64,000 nucleotides of DNA from CADEDH01 sp041394285 (GCA_041394285.1 JAWKIL010000008.1:1-64000), one strand, 5' to 3'; shown: positions 50,694 through 60,509, numbered from the stretch's first letter. Notes: generated by a model from the letters alone, not told the origin. Numbers and translations are program-made.

Positions 50694-51890
50694 ATGGGAC
50701 TCGCAGGAGACGCCGCCATCGTCGGTATCGCCGACCATCCACCGGAGCGCCGCTTCACCGGCGAGCGCCACACCATGCTGGAGCAGTGGGCCGAGCTGGC
50801 CGCCCTGGCCCTGGCCGACGCCGGGCTCTCCAGCCAGGACGTCAACGGCCTGGTGTGCGCCAACCTCCGGGAATCGGAGATGTTCGTGCCGTCCACCATC
50901 GCCGAGTACATGGGCTGGCGGGTCAACTTCGCCGAGCGGGTGGACCTGGGGGGCGCCACCCCCATCGGGATGGTGTGGCGGGCGGCGGCCGCCATCGAGC
51001 TCGGCCTGTGCGACGTGGTGGTGTGCGCCGCCCCGGGCCGGCCCACGCCGTCGCTGCCGCCCCACATGCCCCGGGCCTGGTCACCCTTCGGGGCGTCGTC
51101 GAACATCATGGGCTCGCCCCAGGCCGAGTTCGACATCCCCTACGGCAACCTGGCCCAGAACTGCGGTTACGCCATGATCGCCAACCGTTACGCCGCCGAG
51201 TACGGCTACGACCCCCGCTCCACGGCCAAGATCGCCGCCGACCAGCGGTTCAACGCCACCGCCCATCCCGACGCCATCTTCCGCCACGAACCGATCACGA
51301 TCGACGACGTGCTGGCCTCCAAGATGGTGGCCGACCCGCTCCACCTGCTGGAGATCGTGATGCCGGTGGCCGGCGGCTCGGCCGTGGTGGTGACGTCGAA
51401 GGAGGTGGCCCGGCGCACGAACCACCGCCCCGCCTTCGTCACCGGGTTCGGCGAGCACCTGATGCACAAGACGCCCACCTACTCACCCGACCTGCTCCAC
51501 ACCCCGATCGGCCCGGCGGCCGACCAGGCCTTCGGGATGGCCGGCATCCAGCGGTCCGACGTGGACGTGGTGCAGCTGTACGACTGCTACACGATCACCG
51601 TGCTGCTCTCGATCGAAGACTCCGGGTTCTGCGGCAAGGGCGAGGGCATGGCCTTCGTGCGGGACCACGACCTCACGTTCCGGGGCGACTTCCCGGTGAA
51701 CACCCACGGGGGCCAGCTCAGCTACGGCCAGACCGGCCTGGCCGGCGGCTTCACCCAGGTGCTGGAGGGGGTGCGCCAGATCCGGGGCCAGGCCGATGCC
51801 CGGCAGGTGGCCGGGTGCGACACGGCCTACTGCTCGGGCACGGGCGGGATCATGAGCGAGCAGACGGCCCTGCTGCTCCAGGGGGCGTGA
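50694..51890 (+). CDS. Thiolase-superfamily lipid-transfer-like protein
   Basis: 398 aa of the SCP-x/Ltp thiolase group. Family blocks: GLSSQDVNGLVCAN, GGATPIGMVWRAAAAIELG, and a C-terminal VNTHGGQLSYGQTGLAGG with the active-site His, followed by CDTAYCSGTGG. Ltp2-type enzymes of this group work with a DUF35 partner as aldolases in steroid side-chain removal; others are thiolases. The coupled DUF35 gene downstream supports such a pair, substrate inferred only. Confidence 0.9.
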   Translation: MGLAGDAAIVGIADHPPERRFTGERHTMLEQWAELAALALADAGLSSQDVNGLVCANLRESEMFVPSTIAEYMGWRVNFAERVDLGGATPIGMVWRAAAAIELGLCDVVVCAAPGRPTPSLPPHMPRAWSPFGASSNIMGSPQAEFDIPYGNLAQNCGYAMIANRYAAEYGYDPRSTAKIAADQRFNATAHPDAIFRHEPITIDDVLASKMVADPLHLLEIVMPVAGGSAVVVTSKEVARRTNHRPAFVTGFGEHLMHKTPTYSPDLLHTPIGPAADQAFGMAGIQRSDVDVVQLYDCYTITVLLSIEDSGFCGKGEGMAFVRDHDLTFRGDFPVNTHGGQLSYGQTGLAGGFTQVLEGVRQIRGQADARQVAGCDTAYCSGTGGIMSEQTALLLQGA

Positions 51891-52318
51891 GCACGATGAC
51901 CGACACGGCACGGACCGCACCGGACAAGCCCCGACCCCATCCCATCGACGTCACCCGTCCCTTCTGGGACGGGCTCGCCGACGAACGCCTGCGCCTCCAG
52001 CGCTGCGACGAGTGCCAGACGTGGGTCTACTATCCCCGGCGGCGGTGCCCGTCGTGCCTGTCGGATCACCTGACCTGGCACGACACGTCGGGCCGGGGCG
52101 TGATCTACACCTACACGGTGGCCCGCCAGGCCACACACCCCGCCTTCGCCGACGAGGTGCCGCAACTGCTCGGGGTGGTGGAGCTGGCCGAGGGGCCCCG
52201 CCTCACCACCACCTTCGTGGATCTCGGGCCCGACGACCTCGTGGTGGGGCTCCCGGTGGAAGCCGTCTACGACCACGGCCCCGATGGCATCACGCTCCTG
52301 CGGTTCCGGCCCCGGTAG
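51887..52318 (+). CDS. Zn-ribbon/OB-fold (DUF35) partner protein
   Basis: 143 aa. Four-Cys rubredoxin-like zinc site (RCDECQTWVYYPRRRCPSC) then an OB-fold (GVIYTYTVARQATHP; VVELAEGPRLTTTFVD). DUF35 proteins stabilise or complete the active site of thiolase/Ltp partners. The GTG overlaps the thiolase stop (GTGA); ATG 51896 is an alternative start. Confidence 0.92.
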   Translation: MSTMTDTARTAPDKPRPHPIDVTRPFWDGLADERLRLQRCDECQTWVYYPRRRCPSCLSDHLTWHDTSGRGVIYTYTVARQATHPAFADEVPQLLGVVELAEGPRLTTTFVDLGPDDLVVGLPVEAVYDHGPDGITLLRFRPR

Positions 52319-52351
52319 CGGGAGCGGGAGCAGGTGCAGCAGTAGAGGCCC

Positions 52352-52924
52352 TCAGCGCTGGGAGGCCGGTTCCCGCGAGAACTGCTCCACCAGCGCGGCG
52401 TCGAAGGCGTCGAGATCGTCGGGCTTGCGGCTCGACACCAGCACGTTGGGTCCGTTGGTGCACACCACCACCTGCTCGTCGACCCACTCCCCGCCAGCGT
52501 TGCGGATATCGGTCTGGAGGCTGGGCCAGCTGGTGATCCGACGGCCCTGCACCCGGTCGGCCTCCACCAGCGTCCAGGGCCCGTGGCAGATCACGGCCAC
52601 CGGCTTGCCCCGCTCGAAGAACGACGAGGCGAACGCCACGGCGTCGGGGTCCATGCGCAGCTGATCGGGGTTGGCCACCCCGCCCGGCAGCACCAGCGCG
52701 TCGTACCGGGCGGCATCGGCCTCCTTGGCCGCCTCGGTGGCCTGGAAGGTGTCGGCCTTGTCGAGGTGGTTGAAGCCCTGCACCTCGCCCGCCTCCAGCG
52801 AGATCAGCACCGGCTCACCGCCGGCCTTCTCCACCGCCTGCCAGGGCCGGGTCAGCTCCACCTGCTCCACACCCTCGTTGGCCACCAGGAAGGCCACCCG
52901 CTTGCCGCTCAGCTCGTCAGCCAT
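52352..52924 (-). CDS. DJ-1/PfpI-family protein
   Basis: 190 aa. Nucleophile elbow AVICHGPW (Cys about residue 111) and the Glu/Gly-rich strand ALVLPGGVANPDQLRMD. Length fits PfpI/YhbO-type glyoxalase or deglycase-like enzymes; stress protection is the usual role. AAGGAG about 7 nt before ATG 52924 decides the start. The longer frame (to 52987) is not supported. Confidence 0.9.
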   Translation of the reverse strand: MADELSGKRVAFLVANEGVEQVELTRPWQAVEKAGGEPVLISLEAGEVQGFNHLDKADTFQATEAAKEADAARYDALVLPGGVANPDQLRMDPDAVAFASSFFERGKPVAVICHGPWTLVEADRVQGRRITSWPSLQTDIRNAGGEWVDEQVVVCTNGPNVLVSSRKPDDLDAFDAALVEQFSREPASQR

Positions 52925-53018
52925 GCTCACACTCCTTGCTCGCGATCGAAGCATCGCGGCTACCCGGTCGGGCGAGCGGGAAACCACCCGCCGCCCGACC
53001 GGGACGGAGGGGGGGGAG

Positions 53019-55352
53019 CTACTTCCCGCCCGGCTGCACCACGCCGTTGACGGTGAGGGTGTAGGGGGCGTACTGGGTGGCAGTCTCCGCCGGGTCGTCG
53101 TAGGTCACCACGGCGGCCACGAAGTCGGCCTCCTCGTCGATGTACTTGTCGACCTCGGCCTTGCGGCGGAGCTGGAAGTCGGCCGTGAGCGGGAGGCGTT
53201 TGATCGTGATCTTCGCTCCCCGGCGGGTGCCCCGGTTGCGTTCCGACACGTCGCCGCTGTCGCCCCGGGTGCGCACGCTGATCAGCGTCACCACGTAGCC
53301 CGACACCGGGACCGGCTTGACCTCGGTGAACGACCTCCACCCGGCGGTCGACGAGCCGTCGCTGAGCACGGTCGCCCCCACCGTCACGTTGTCGATCCAG
53401 AACCCGGGCGGGGTGGCCGGGTCGGTGCCGAGGGCCACCGGGTCGGTGAAGGCCCGGAAGCCCAGCAGCACGGTCTGGCCGGCGTAGGCCGCCAGGTCAC
53501 AGCGTTGGGGCCGCCAGCCGCCGGAGTCGCCGGTGAACCCGGGCACGTTGTCCCTGGCCGTCGGCAGGGCGTCGGGATCGGTCTGGGTGGTGGTGTCGGT
53601 GCAGGCCACGCTGGTGTAGGTGGTGCCCCCGTCGGTGGAGACCTGGACGAAACCGAAGTCCCAGCCCAGCTCGGTGTTCCACCGGGCGTCGAAGGTCACC
53701 GCCGCCCCCGTGGTCGGCACCGTCACCTGCTGGATGGCCATCTCGTCGGCGTTGCTCACGGTGCCGGCCAGGAGGGCGGGGTCGCCGGGGTGCCCCGGCG
53801 GGTTGGCGTCGGACACCCAGGCCAGCGGCTTCGGCGGTAGCGACGTGGCCCCCTTGAAGCTGAGCGAGTTGATCCGCTTGCCCTTGAGGTAGGTGCCGCG
53901 GGCGTCGCGCAGGCGCACGTAGTCGCTGCCGTTGGAGGGCGCCCCCGGGGTGGAGTACGCCTCCGGCGTGTCCCAGTTGATCGTGGCGTGCAGGGCGGGG
54001 GTGGACAGGTTGGCCGCCCGGGGGCCGCCCTTGTTGATCGTGGCCCCGTCGTCGAGCAGGCCGTCGACCGCCACCATGATCGTCCAGTCGTGGAACACGT
54101 CGATGGCCTTCTGCTTGCGCACGCCGAACTGGTCGAGCACGGCCTGGAGGCCGGCGAAGCCGTTGCCGTCGTCGGTGTGCAGCGCCGACATGAACGGCGT
54201 GCCGTAGCGACCGGCCAGCATCAGCATGAAGCTGTAGGCGGCGCCGTAGTCGCACAGGATCTCGCCGGGTCCCTGGTCCTCCCAGCGGGTGAGGGAGTTC
54301 TCCGGCCCGCTGGCGGCCCGGGGGTTGGGGTTGGCCGGCGTCTGCTGCGACAGGTACCCGAGGAAGCACTGGATGTGGCTGTCGAAGCCGAGGTCGGTGA
54401 TGGGCCGGGTGGTGTCGACGTAGCCGGTGAGGGTCTGGGCCCAGTCCGACAGGCCCTCGTTGATCCAGTTGACCTCGTCGCTGTCCTCGTAGCTCTCCAG
54501 CAGGTGCTGGTACTCGTGGGCGAACACCCCTTCGTAGAGGAAGGGGCGGGCCGGTGCGCTGGTGCAGCCGTCGTTGGCCACCGGCTCGTTGGGCGGGGTG
54601 GCGCCGGTGCGGTGCAGCCAGTCGAACCCGTCGATGGTCATCACGTTGCGGTCGAGCAGCGTGTTGAGCTGGGACGAGAAGAAGCCGGCGATGTACGACG
54701 ACTGCTGGGTGTTGTTCAGGTCGTAGAAGTTGTCGTCCCGCACGTTGTCCACCAGCACCACCGTGCGCTGGCCGGGTCCCGACGGGTTGAACGGCTCGCC
54801 CACCAGGGCGTTGGAACCGTCACGGTCGGGGGCGACGCTGAAGGCGGCCGACTCCTTGGGCAGGATGTTCGTCTGGAACTGGTCGGCCAGGTAGCCGGCC
54901 TGGGCATCGGAGATCTCGGTGCGCGAGCCGTTGCGGCAGTCCGTGTCGAGGAAGGCCACGCCGGAGGACTGGCCGCCCGACGGGGTCGCCCTGTCCGCCT
55001 CCGACGCCACCCAGATCTCCACGTTGTCGCGGATGGCCCGCAGGGTGTAGCCCTTGCGGTAGAGGATGCCGAAGGTGTCGTCGAGGCTGATCCAGTTCCG
55101 CACCTCGCCCACCGCGGGATCGGTGGCGGCGGCCGCGGCCGCCTGCGGGGCGGCGGCCCGGTTGGCGGCCGCCGGCGCCTTCAGCTCGATGCCGTCCAGG
55201 GGCAGGGTGCCGTTGAGCACCTGCATCGACGGGTGCTCGGTGTCGTCCGGTGGCGGTGACCCGTTCGTCTGGGCGCCGGCCGGCCCCGAGGCCAGCAGGG
55301 AGGCCAGAAGGCTCAGCGAGCCGACGAGTGCGAACAGCAACTTCTTGCTCAT
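53019..55352 (-). CDS. Secreted metalloprotease, immune-inhibitor-A/M6-like
   Basis: 777 aa. Signal peptide ends near SGPAGAQ. Zinc site HEYQH (His279, Glu280, His283) with the distal NEGLSDWA Glu. The middle domain is poorly conserved. After residue about 560 comes a MAM-like beta-sandwich (WNTELGWDFGFVQVSTDGGT, FWIDNVTVGA) as in InhA-type proteases. Probably degrades external protein. AAGGGGG before ATG 55352. No propeptide cleavage site identified. Single gene on the minus strand. Confidence 0.85.
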   Translation of the reverse strand: MSKKLLFALVGSLSLLASLLASGPAGAQTNGSPPPDDTEHPSMQVLNGTLPLDGIELKAPAAANRAAAPQAAAAAATDPAVGEVRNWISLDDTFGILYRKGYTLRAIRDNVEIWVASEADRATPSGGQSSGVAFLDTDCRNGSRTEISDAQAGYLADQFQTNILPKESAAFSVAPDRDGSNALVGEPFNPSGPGQRTVVLVDNVRDDNFYDLNNTQQSSYIAGFFSSQLNTLLDRNVMTIDGFDWLHRTGATPPNEPVANDGCTSAPARPFLYEGVFAHEYQHLLESYEDSDEVNWINEGLSDWAQTLTGYVDTTRPITDLGFDSHIQCFLGYLSQQTPANPNPRAASGPENSLTRWEDQGPGEILCDYGAAYSFMLMLAGRYGTPFMSALHTDDGNGFAGLQAVLDQFGVRKQKAIDVFHDWTIMVAVDGLLDDGATINKGGPRAANLSTPALHATINWDTPEAYSTPGAPSNGSDYVRLRDARGTYLKGKRINSLSFKGATSLPPKPLAWVSDANPPGHPGDPALLAGTVSNADEMAIQQVTVPTTGAAVTFDARWNTELGWDFGFVQVSTDGGTTYTSVACTDTTTQTDPDALPTARDNVPGFTGDSGGWRPQRCDLAAYAGQTVLLGFRAFTDPVALGTDPATPPGFWIDNVTVGATVLSDGSSTAGWRSFTEVKPVPVSGYVVTLISVRTRGDSGDVSERNRGTRRGAKITIKRLPLTADFQLRRKAEVDKYIDEEADFVAAVVTYDDPAETATQYAPYTLTVNGVVQPGGK

Positions 55353-55426
55353 CCATCCCCCTTACGACAAGGTGGCGCCAGTTTCGACGAACAAGCGTGA
55401 GCAGGCAACAACAACCACGAACAGAC

Positions 55427-55457
55427 GACGGCCCGGGGCTTGGAGCCCCGGGCCGTC
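55427..55457 (-). terminator. Strong intrinsic terminator of the second molybdenum hydroxylase operon
   Basis: A perfect 14-bp stem (GACGGCCCGGGGCT, 55427-55440, with its complement at 55444-55457) and 3-nt loop. Reading on the minus strand, GTCTGTTCGTGGTTGTTG follows, a T-rich tail unusual for this window. It lies 35 bp beyond the MoaD-like stop. Confidence 0.8.
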
Positions 55458-55492
55458 CTTCAGCCGTTCAGTTGTGGTCGAGAGGCTGTGGG

Positions 55493-55738
55493 TCAGCCGC
55501 CGGCCAGGGTGGGCAGGAAGTGCACCTCGGCGTCGGCCGGCAGCGATTCGTACACCGCGTCGGCGATGATCTCGCCGTTGATGGCCACCGACGTGCCGTT
55601 CTCCAGCCGCTCCCCGATGCCGGGGAACCTCGTGTCGAGGGTGCGGAACAGTTCCCGCACCGTCGACGCCTCGACCTCCACATTGGCCTGGCCCCCCGTG
55701 AGATCACGCAGGGCCTGGCCGAAGTGCACCCGAATCAT
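55493..55738 (-). CDS. MoaD/ThiS-like ubiquitin-fold sulfur carrier
   Basis: 81 aa, beta-grasp fold, ending in the diagnostic Gly-Gly (LPTLAGG) that is thiocarboxylated in MoaD/ThiS proteins. The N-terminus MIRVHFGQALRDLTGG and the middle VAINGEIIADAV are typical. MoaD supplies sulfur for molybdopterin. It follows the Mo subunit stop by 11 bp in the molybdenum hydroxylase operon, so a dedicated role in maturing this enzyme is likely. No MoaE or ThiF-like activator is in view. Confidence 0.87.
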   Translation of the reverse strand: MIRVHFGQALRDLTGGQANVEVEASTVRELFRTLDTRFPGIGERLENGTSVAINGEIIADAVYESLPADAEVHFLPTLAGG

Positions 55739-55749
55739 GGCCGAGCCAC

Positions 55750-58026
55750 CTAGTGACCGTTGCCGCCGTTTGACTTCTGGTTCAGGGCGTCGAGCACCCG
55801 CATCGGCGACATCGGCAGGTCCGTCAGACGGCAGCCGGTGGCGTTCGACACGGCGTTGGCCACCGCCGCCAGCGGCGGCACGATGCCCACCTCGCCCACG
55901 CCCCGCACACCCCAGGGGTGGCCGGGGTTGGGGACCTCCACGATGATCGTGTCGATCATCGGCAGGTCGGAGGCCACCGGGATCCGGTAGTCGAGGAACG
56001 ACGGGTTGTCCATCGTGCCGGAGTCGGTGTGGACGTACTCCTCGTTCAGGGCCCAGCCGATGCCCTGCACCACACCGCCCTGGAACTGGCCCTCCACGTA
56101 GCTCGGGTGGATGGCCCGCCCGGCGTCCTGGGCCGTCAGATAGCGCAGCACCCGCACCACCCCGGTCTCGGGATCGACCTCCACATCGCACACCTGGGTG
56201 CTGAAGGCCGAGCCCACGCCCCGGGCGTTGAGCGACGACGTGGCCGACACCGGGCCGCCGGTGCGGCCCCAGCCCCGGGCCAGCTTGGCCATGCTCAGCG
56301 GCGGCTCGGAGCCGTCGAGCTTCTGCACCTGGCCGTCGACCCACTCGACGTCGGTCACGTCGCAGTTCCAGGTCTTGGCCGCCCGGGCCATCAGGTCGGC
56401 CTTGACCTTCTCACAGGCCTCGGTGACCGCCTGGCCGGTGGCCAGCGTGGTGCGGGAGCCGCCGGTGACGTCGTTGAAGCCCACGGTCTCGGTGTCGCCG
56501 ATGAACGGCTGCACCCGGGACACGTCGATCCCGAAGGTCTCGGCCGCCATCAGGGCCATCGAGGCCCGGCTGCCGCCGATGTCGGGCGAGCCCACCACCA
56601 CGGTGACGTTGCCGTCCTCGTTGAGGTGCACGGTGGCCGACGAGTTCATGCCGGCGTTGAACCAGAACCCGCTGGCCACGCCCCGGCCCTGGTTGGGGCC
56701 GAGGGGAATCTGGTAGTTGGGGTGGTTCTTGATCGCCTCCAGCGTCTCCACGTAGCCGATCTTGGGGAACTTGGGCCCGTAGGCGGCCTGGCTCCCCTCC
56801 ACCGAGGCGTTCTTGAGCCGCAGGTCGATCGGGTCCATGCCGATCTTCTGGCAGATCTCGTCGATCACGCTCTCCACGGCGTAGGCCGCCATGGGGGCGC
56901 CCGGGGCCCGGTAGGCCGCCACCTTGGGCTTGTTGACCAGCACGTCGTAGCCCTCCAGCAGGAGGTTCTCGAACTGGTAGGGGGCGATCATGGTCATCGT
57001 GGCCGCGCCCACGGGGGAGCCGGCGAACGCGCCGGCCTCGTAGAACAGCTCCGACTTGCAGGCGGTGAGCTTGCCGTCGTTGGTGGCCCCGATCTTCACC
57101 GTGATCTTGGTGCCCGACGCCGGGCCGGTGCCCTTGAACACCTCGTCCCGGTTCATCACGATCCGCACCGGGCGGCCCGTCTTCTGCGACAGCCGGCCGG
57201 CCAGGGGCTCGAGGTAGATCACGAGCTTGCCGCCGAAGCCGCCGCCGATCTCGGCCGGGGTGACCTTGATCCGGGTGGGATCGCAGCCGAGCACGGCGGC
57301 CGTCATCGTCCGCATGGCGAAATGGCCCTGCGACGAGCACCACACGTGCACCCGGCCGCTGGGCAGGGCGTCGGCCACCGCGGCGTGGGGCTCGATGTAG
57401 CCCTGGTGCACCGGCTTGGTGGTGAACGTACGCTCCACGATCACGTCGGCGGCGCCGAAGCCGGCGTCGACGTCGCCCAGCTGCTGGACCACCCGGCTGA
57501 CCACGTTGGAGTCTTCCTCGGGGGCCGGCTCCACGTTCTTGGTGCGGGTACCGGGGTGGAGGATGGGGGCTCCGGGGGCCATCGCCTGATCCACGGTCAG
57601 CACGTGGGGGAGGACCTCGTAGTCCACCTTGATGGCCTTCAGGGCGGCCTGGGCCTGCTTGCGGGTGTCGGCCGCCACCGCCGCCACCACGTGGCCCTCG
57701 TAGAGGACCTTGTCGCGGGCGATGACGTTGACCGCCAGATCCTGGTCGGCGGCGTTGGCCCCGGCCTCCTTCAGGTCGGGGAAGTCGGCCCCGGTGACGA
57801 TGGCCTTCACCCCCGGCATGGTCTCGGCCTCACTGGTGTCGATCGACACGATGCGGGCGTGGGCGTGGGGCGAGCGCAGCACGGCGCCCTCCAGCTGCCC
57901 CGGCAGCATCATGTCGGCTCCGAAGCGGGCTTTGCCCGTCACCTTCTCGTAGCCGTCGGGCCGGATCGGGCGGGTGCCGATCTGCTTGAAGCCCGGGTTG
58001 GTCGTGTCCTGTTCCATGATCGCCAT
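55750..58026 (-). CDS. Molybdopterin-binding subunit of a second molybdenum hydroxylase
   Basis: 758 aa, CoxL/XdhC-type family. Mo-site segments: GGGFGGKLVIY, KVAAYRAPGAP and catalytic Glu712 in GVRGVGEVG. The AYRAPG loop is the common hydroxylase form, not the AYxCSFR loop of CO dehydrogenase. Starts at ATG 58026 with AGGGGAC upstream. Related to but divergent from the Mo subunit at 26413. It follows the 2Fe-2S gene by 11 bp. Confidence 0.93.
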   Translation of the reverse strand: MAIMEQDTTNPGFKQIGTRPIRPDGYEKVTGKARFGADMMLPGQLEGAVLRSPHAHARIVSIDTSEAETMPGVKAIVTGADFPDLKEAGANAADQDLAVNVIARDKVLYEGHVVAAVAADTRKQAQAALKAIKVDYEVLPHVLTVDQAMAPGAPILHPGTRTKNVEPAPEEDSNVVSRVVQQLGDVDAGFGAADVIVERTFTTKPVHQGYIEPHAAVADALPSGRVHVWCSSQGHFAMRTMTAAVLGCDPTRIKVTPAEIGGGFGGKLVIYLEPLAGRLSQKTGRPVRIVMNRDEVFKGTGPASGTKITVKIGATNDGKLTACKSELFYEAGAFAGSPVGAATMTMIAPYQFENLLLEGYDVLVNKPKVAAYRAPGAPMAAYAVESVIDEICQKIGMDPIDLRLKNASVEGSQAAYGPKFPKIGYVETLEAIKNHPNYQIPLGPNQGRGVASGFWFNAGMNSSATVHLNEDGNVTVVVGSPDIGGSRASMALMAAETFGIDVSRVQPFIGDTETVGFNDVTGGSRTTLATGQAVTEACEKVKADLMARAAKTWNCDVTDVEWVDGQVQKLDGSEPPLSMAKLARGWGRTGGPVSATSSLNARGVGSAFSTQVCDVEVDPETGVVRVLRYLTAQDAGRAIHPSYVEGQFQGGVVQGIGWALNEEYVHTDSGTMDNPSFLDYRIPVASDLPMIDTIIVEVPNPGHPWGVRGVGEVGIVPPLAAVANAVSNATGCRLTDLPMSPMRVLDALNQKSNGGNGH

Positions 58027-58037
58027 GGCGGTCCCCT

Positions 58038-58517
58038 TTACCCTTCAGATCCGTTGTAGTCAGCGGCGGCCAGTACGGCCCTTACGATCTTGTCGTAGCC
58101 CGTGCAGCGGCAGAGGTTGCCGGCCAGGGCGTAGCGCACCTCGGTCTCGGTGGGGTGCGGGTTCTCGTCGAGCAGGACCTTCGCCGCCACCAGGAACCCG
58201 GGGGTGCAGACCCCGCACTGCAGCGCGGCGCCTTCGAGGAACGTCTGCTGCAGGGGGTGGAGCTGGTTGCCGTCGGCGATGCCCTCCACGGTGACGACGG
58301 TGCCGCCGTCGACCTCGGGGGCGAACACCAGGCAGGCGCAGGTGAGGGCGCCGTCGAGGATGACCGAGCAGGCGCCGCAGTCGCCGGTGCCGCAGCCTTC
58401 CTTGGAGCCGGTGAGCCCGACCTCGTCTCGCAGGGCGTTCAGCAGGGTGGTGTCGTCCTCACACAGGAACTCCACCTCGTCGCCGTTGACAATGCAGGTG
58501 ACGTGGGTGCGGCTCAT
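58038..58517 (-). CDS. 2Fe-2S subunit of the second molybdenum hydroxylase
   Basis: 159 aa, CoxS-type. Cluster I ligands CGTGDCGAC plus a later Cys, cluster II CGVCTPG and NLCRCTGY. The ATG shares a base with the FAD-subunit TGA (TGATG), so they are coupled. Confidence 0.95.
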   Translation of the reverse strand: MSRTHVTCIVNGDEVEFLCEDDTTLLNALRDEVGLTGSKEGCGTGDCGACSVILDGALTCACLVFAPEVDGGTVVTVEGIADGNQLHPLQQTFLEGAALQCGVCTPGFLVAAKVLLDENPHPTETEVRYALAGNLCRCTGYDKIVRAVLAAADYNGSEG

Positions 58518-59389
58518 CAGTTTCCTCCGTTGGTGCTGGCAGCGGCCCGCTCGGCGGCGGCGACCACGGCCCGGCGGGCCAGGACGCCGGCCACCTGGCG
58601 CCGGTAGGCGATCGTGCCCCGCTTGTCGTCGATGGGGTCGCAGGCGGCGGAGGCGGCTTCGGCCACCGCGGCCAGGGTCTGGTCGTTGATGGCGTTGCCG
58701 ACGAGGGCCGACTCGGCCGCCGGGACGCGGCGGGCGGTGGGGGCCACGGCGCCGATGGCGATGGTGGCCGAGGCCACGTTGCCGGCGTCGTCGAGCGTGA
58801 TGCGGGCCCCCGCCCCCACCACCGCGATGTCCATCTCGGTGCGGGGGATGAGGCGGAGGTAGGCGTCGCCGGTGCGGGCCGGGGCGTGGTCGAGCTCGAA
58901 GCTGACCACGAACTCACCCGGCTGCAGCTGGGTGCTGCCGGGGCCGGTGGGGATGTCCTCCACGGCCACGGTGCGGGTGCCGCCGGGGCCGGCGATCACG
59001 GCCCGCATGCCGTTGGCGATCATGGCCGGAACCGAGTCTGCCGCCGGGGAGGCGTTGCACAGGTTGCCGCCGAGCGTGGCCCGGCTCTGCACCTGGTCCG
59101 ACCCGATGAGGCCGGCCGCTTCCACCAGACCGGGGAACTCGGCGGCCAACGCCTGGTTCCCGGTCAGCTTGGCGGTGGCGGCGGCGGCCCCGATGGACCA
59201 GTGGCCACCCTCGTCGGACACCGAGACGAGCTGGCTGATCTTCTTCAGGTCGACCAGTGCCTCGGGCTCGGGCCGGCCCGCCTTGAGCTGCGGGATCACA
59301 TCGGTGGCCCCGGCGAAGACCTTGGCTCCGGGGTGCTCCGCCAGCAGTGTCGTTGCTTCTTCCACCGTCTTCGGTGCCAGATACTTCAC
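58517..59389 (-). CDS. FAD subunit of the second molybdenum hydroxylase
   Basis: 290 aa, CoxM-type. FAD-binding segments FAGATDVIPQLKAG and LGGNLCNASPAAD. First gene of the operon FAD-FeS-Mo-MoaD, all closely spaced. GTG start with AAGGAG about 6 nt upstream. Confidence 0.93.
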   Translation of the reverse strand: MKYLAPKTVEEATTLLAEHPGAKVFAGATDVIPQLKAGRPEPEALVDLKKISQLVSVSDEGGHWSIGAAAATAKLTGNQALAAEFPGLVEAAGLIGSDQVQSRATLGGNLCNASPAADSVPAMIANGMRAVIAGPGGTRTVAVEDIPTGPGSTQLQPGEFVVSFELDHAPARTGDAYLRLIPRTEMDIAVVGAGARITLDDAGNVASATIAIGAVAPTARRVPAAESALVGNAINDQTLAAVAEAASAACDPIDDKRGTIAYRRQVAGVLARRAVVAAAERAAASTNGGN

Positions 59390-59531
59390 ACCATCTCCTT
59401 GGGGTTCATCGGTGCCGTTCTCGTCGGTGCGCCCCCCAGACGCCCCGGAGTGCTGCTACCGGGGGCGCGCGTCGGGCCGAGCGTCGCCGGCAAACCTATC
59501 GCGGGACCTGCGGCGCGATCGAACGGGCTGC

Positions 59532-60434
59532 TCAGGCGGGTGCGCCCGACCACCACGCTTCCACCGCCGCCCGCAGGTCGGCCTTGTCGAAGCCGGCCTT
59601 GGAATGGAACATGGCGCCGATGTGCTCGTCCTGGGTGCGTTCCAGCAGCTTGTCGATCTCGGTCCGGCTGCCCATGGGCTCGTCCCAGCACAGGTTGAGG
59701 ATCGGGTCGTCCCAGGCGTAGTGCCCGGCGGCGTCCAGCCCGAGCACCGCCTCGGCGAAGACGCCGTAGAGCGTGTACTCCGAGAACCGCAACTCCCGGG
59801 CCACGGCGGCAGCCCAGCCGCCCCGGTGGTGGGCCTCCACCCGGGCCACCATGGCCCGGGCCACGTCCCGCCGCCAGGGGATCAGGTTGGACACGTAGTT
59901 GACGGTGGCCAGGGAGCCGGGGTCGCTCAGGCCCAACAGCCGGGAGCTGGCGGCGCGCCAGTGGGGCAGGTCGTCGAACTCGGCCCGGACCCGCGATAGC
60001 GCCACCTGGCGGCCGTCGGTCAAGCGGTCGATCCCGAACGGCCGGAGGAACACCACGTCGGAGTCGGCGAAGAGCACGAACGGCCGGTCCGAGGCGCAGG
60101 CGGCGGCGATCTTCATTAACTGCTGGGCGATCCAGTTGCGCACCGGCGGGAACCGGGTGCCGACCCAGGCCGAGCGGCCGGCGACCGTGACCTTGCGCAC
60201 CCGGCCGGGCAGCACGTCCTCGGCCGTCGTGAGCCGCATCCGGTCGTGCCGGAAGCGTTCGAACAGGGGGACGTCGGCCCGGTCGACGATGACCTGATGG
60301 ATCAGCCCGACCGGGGCGTAGCGCTGGAACGACTCGGTGAGCAGGGCGAACTGCTCCCGGTCACCCCGGTAGGTGGGCGTGACCATGAGCCAGGCGTCCG
60401 CCCGGTCCACCCCGTGAGCATCCCCGTTCGCCAT
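59532..60434 (-). CDS. DUF6492 glycosyltransferase-like protein
   Basis: 300 aa. WLMVTPTYRGDREQFALLTESF opens a GT-A-like fold, and RPFVLFADSDVVFLRPFG contains the DxD metal/nucleotide-sugar motif. Family DUF6492 is typical here. The acceptor is unknown. ATG 60434 has GGGAGGGGAC upstream. A possible promoter (TTCTGA-17-TACGAT) lies near 60480-60510 on the minus strand. Confidence 0.75.
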   Translation of the reverse strand: MANGDAHGVDRADAWLMVTPTYRGDREQFALLTESFQRYAPVGLIHQVIVDRADVPLFERFRHDRMRLTTAEDVLPGRVRKVTVAGRSAWVGTRFPPVRNWIAQQLMKIAAACASDRPFVLFADSDVVFLRPFGIDRLTDGRQVALSRVRAEFDDLPHWRAASSRLLGLSDPGSLATVNYVSNLIPWRRDVARAMVARVEAHHRGGWAAAVARELRFSEYTLYGVFAEAVLGLDAAGHYAWDDPILNLCWDEPMGSRTEIDKLLERTQDEHIGAMFHSKAGFDKADLRAAVEAWWSGAPA

Positions 60435-60509
60435 GTCGTCCCCTCCCCCTCTGGCCGGTACGGGCCAAGCGGAGGATCGTATCGATATGGAACGACAATC
60501 AGAACGCTC

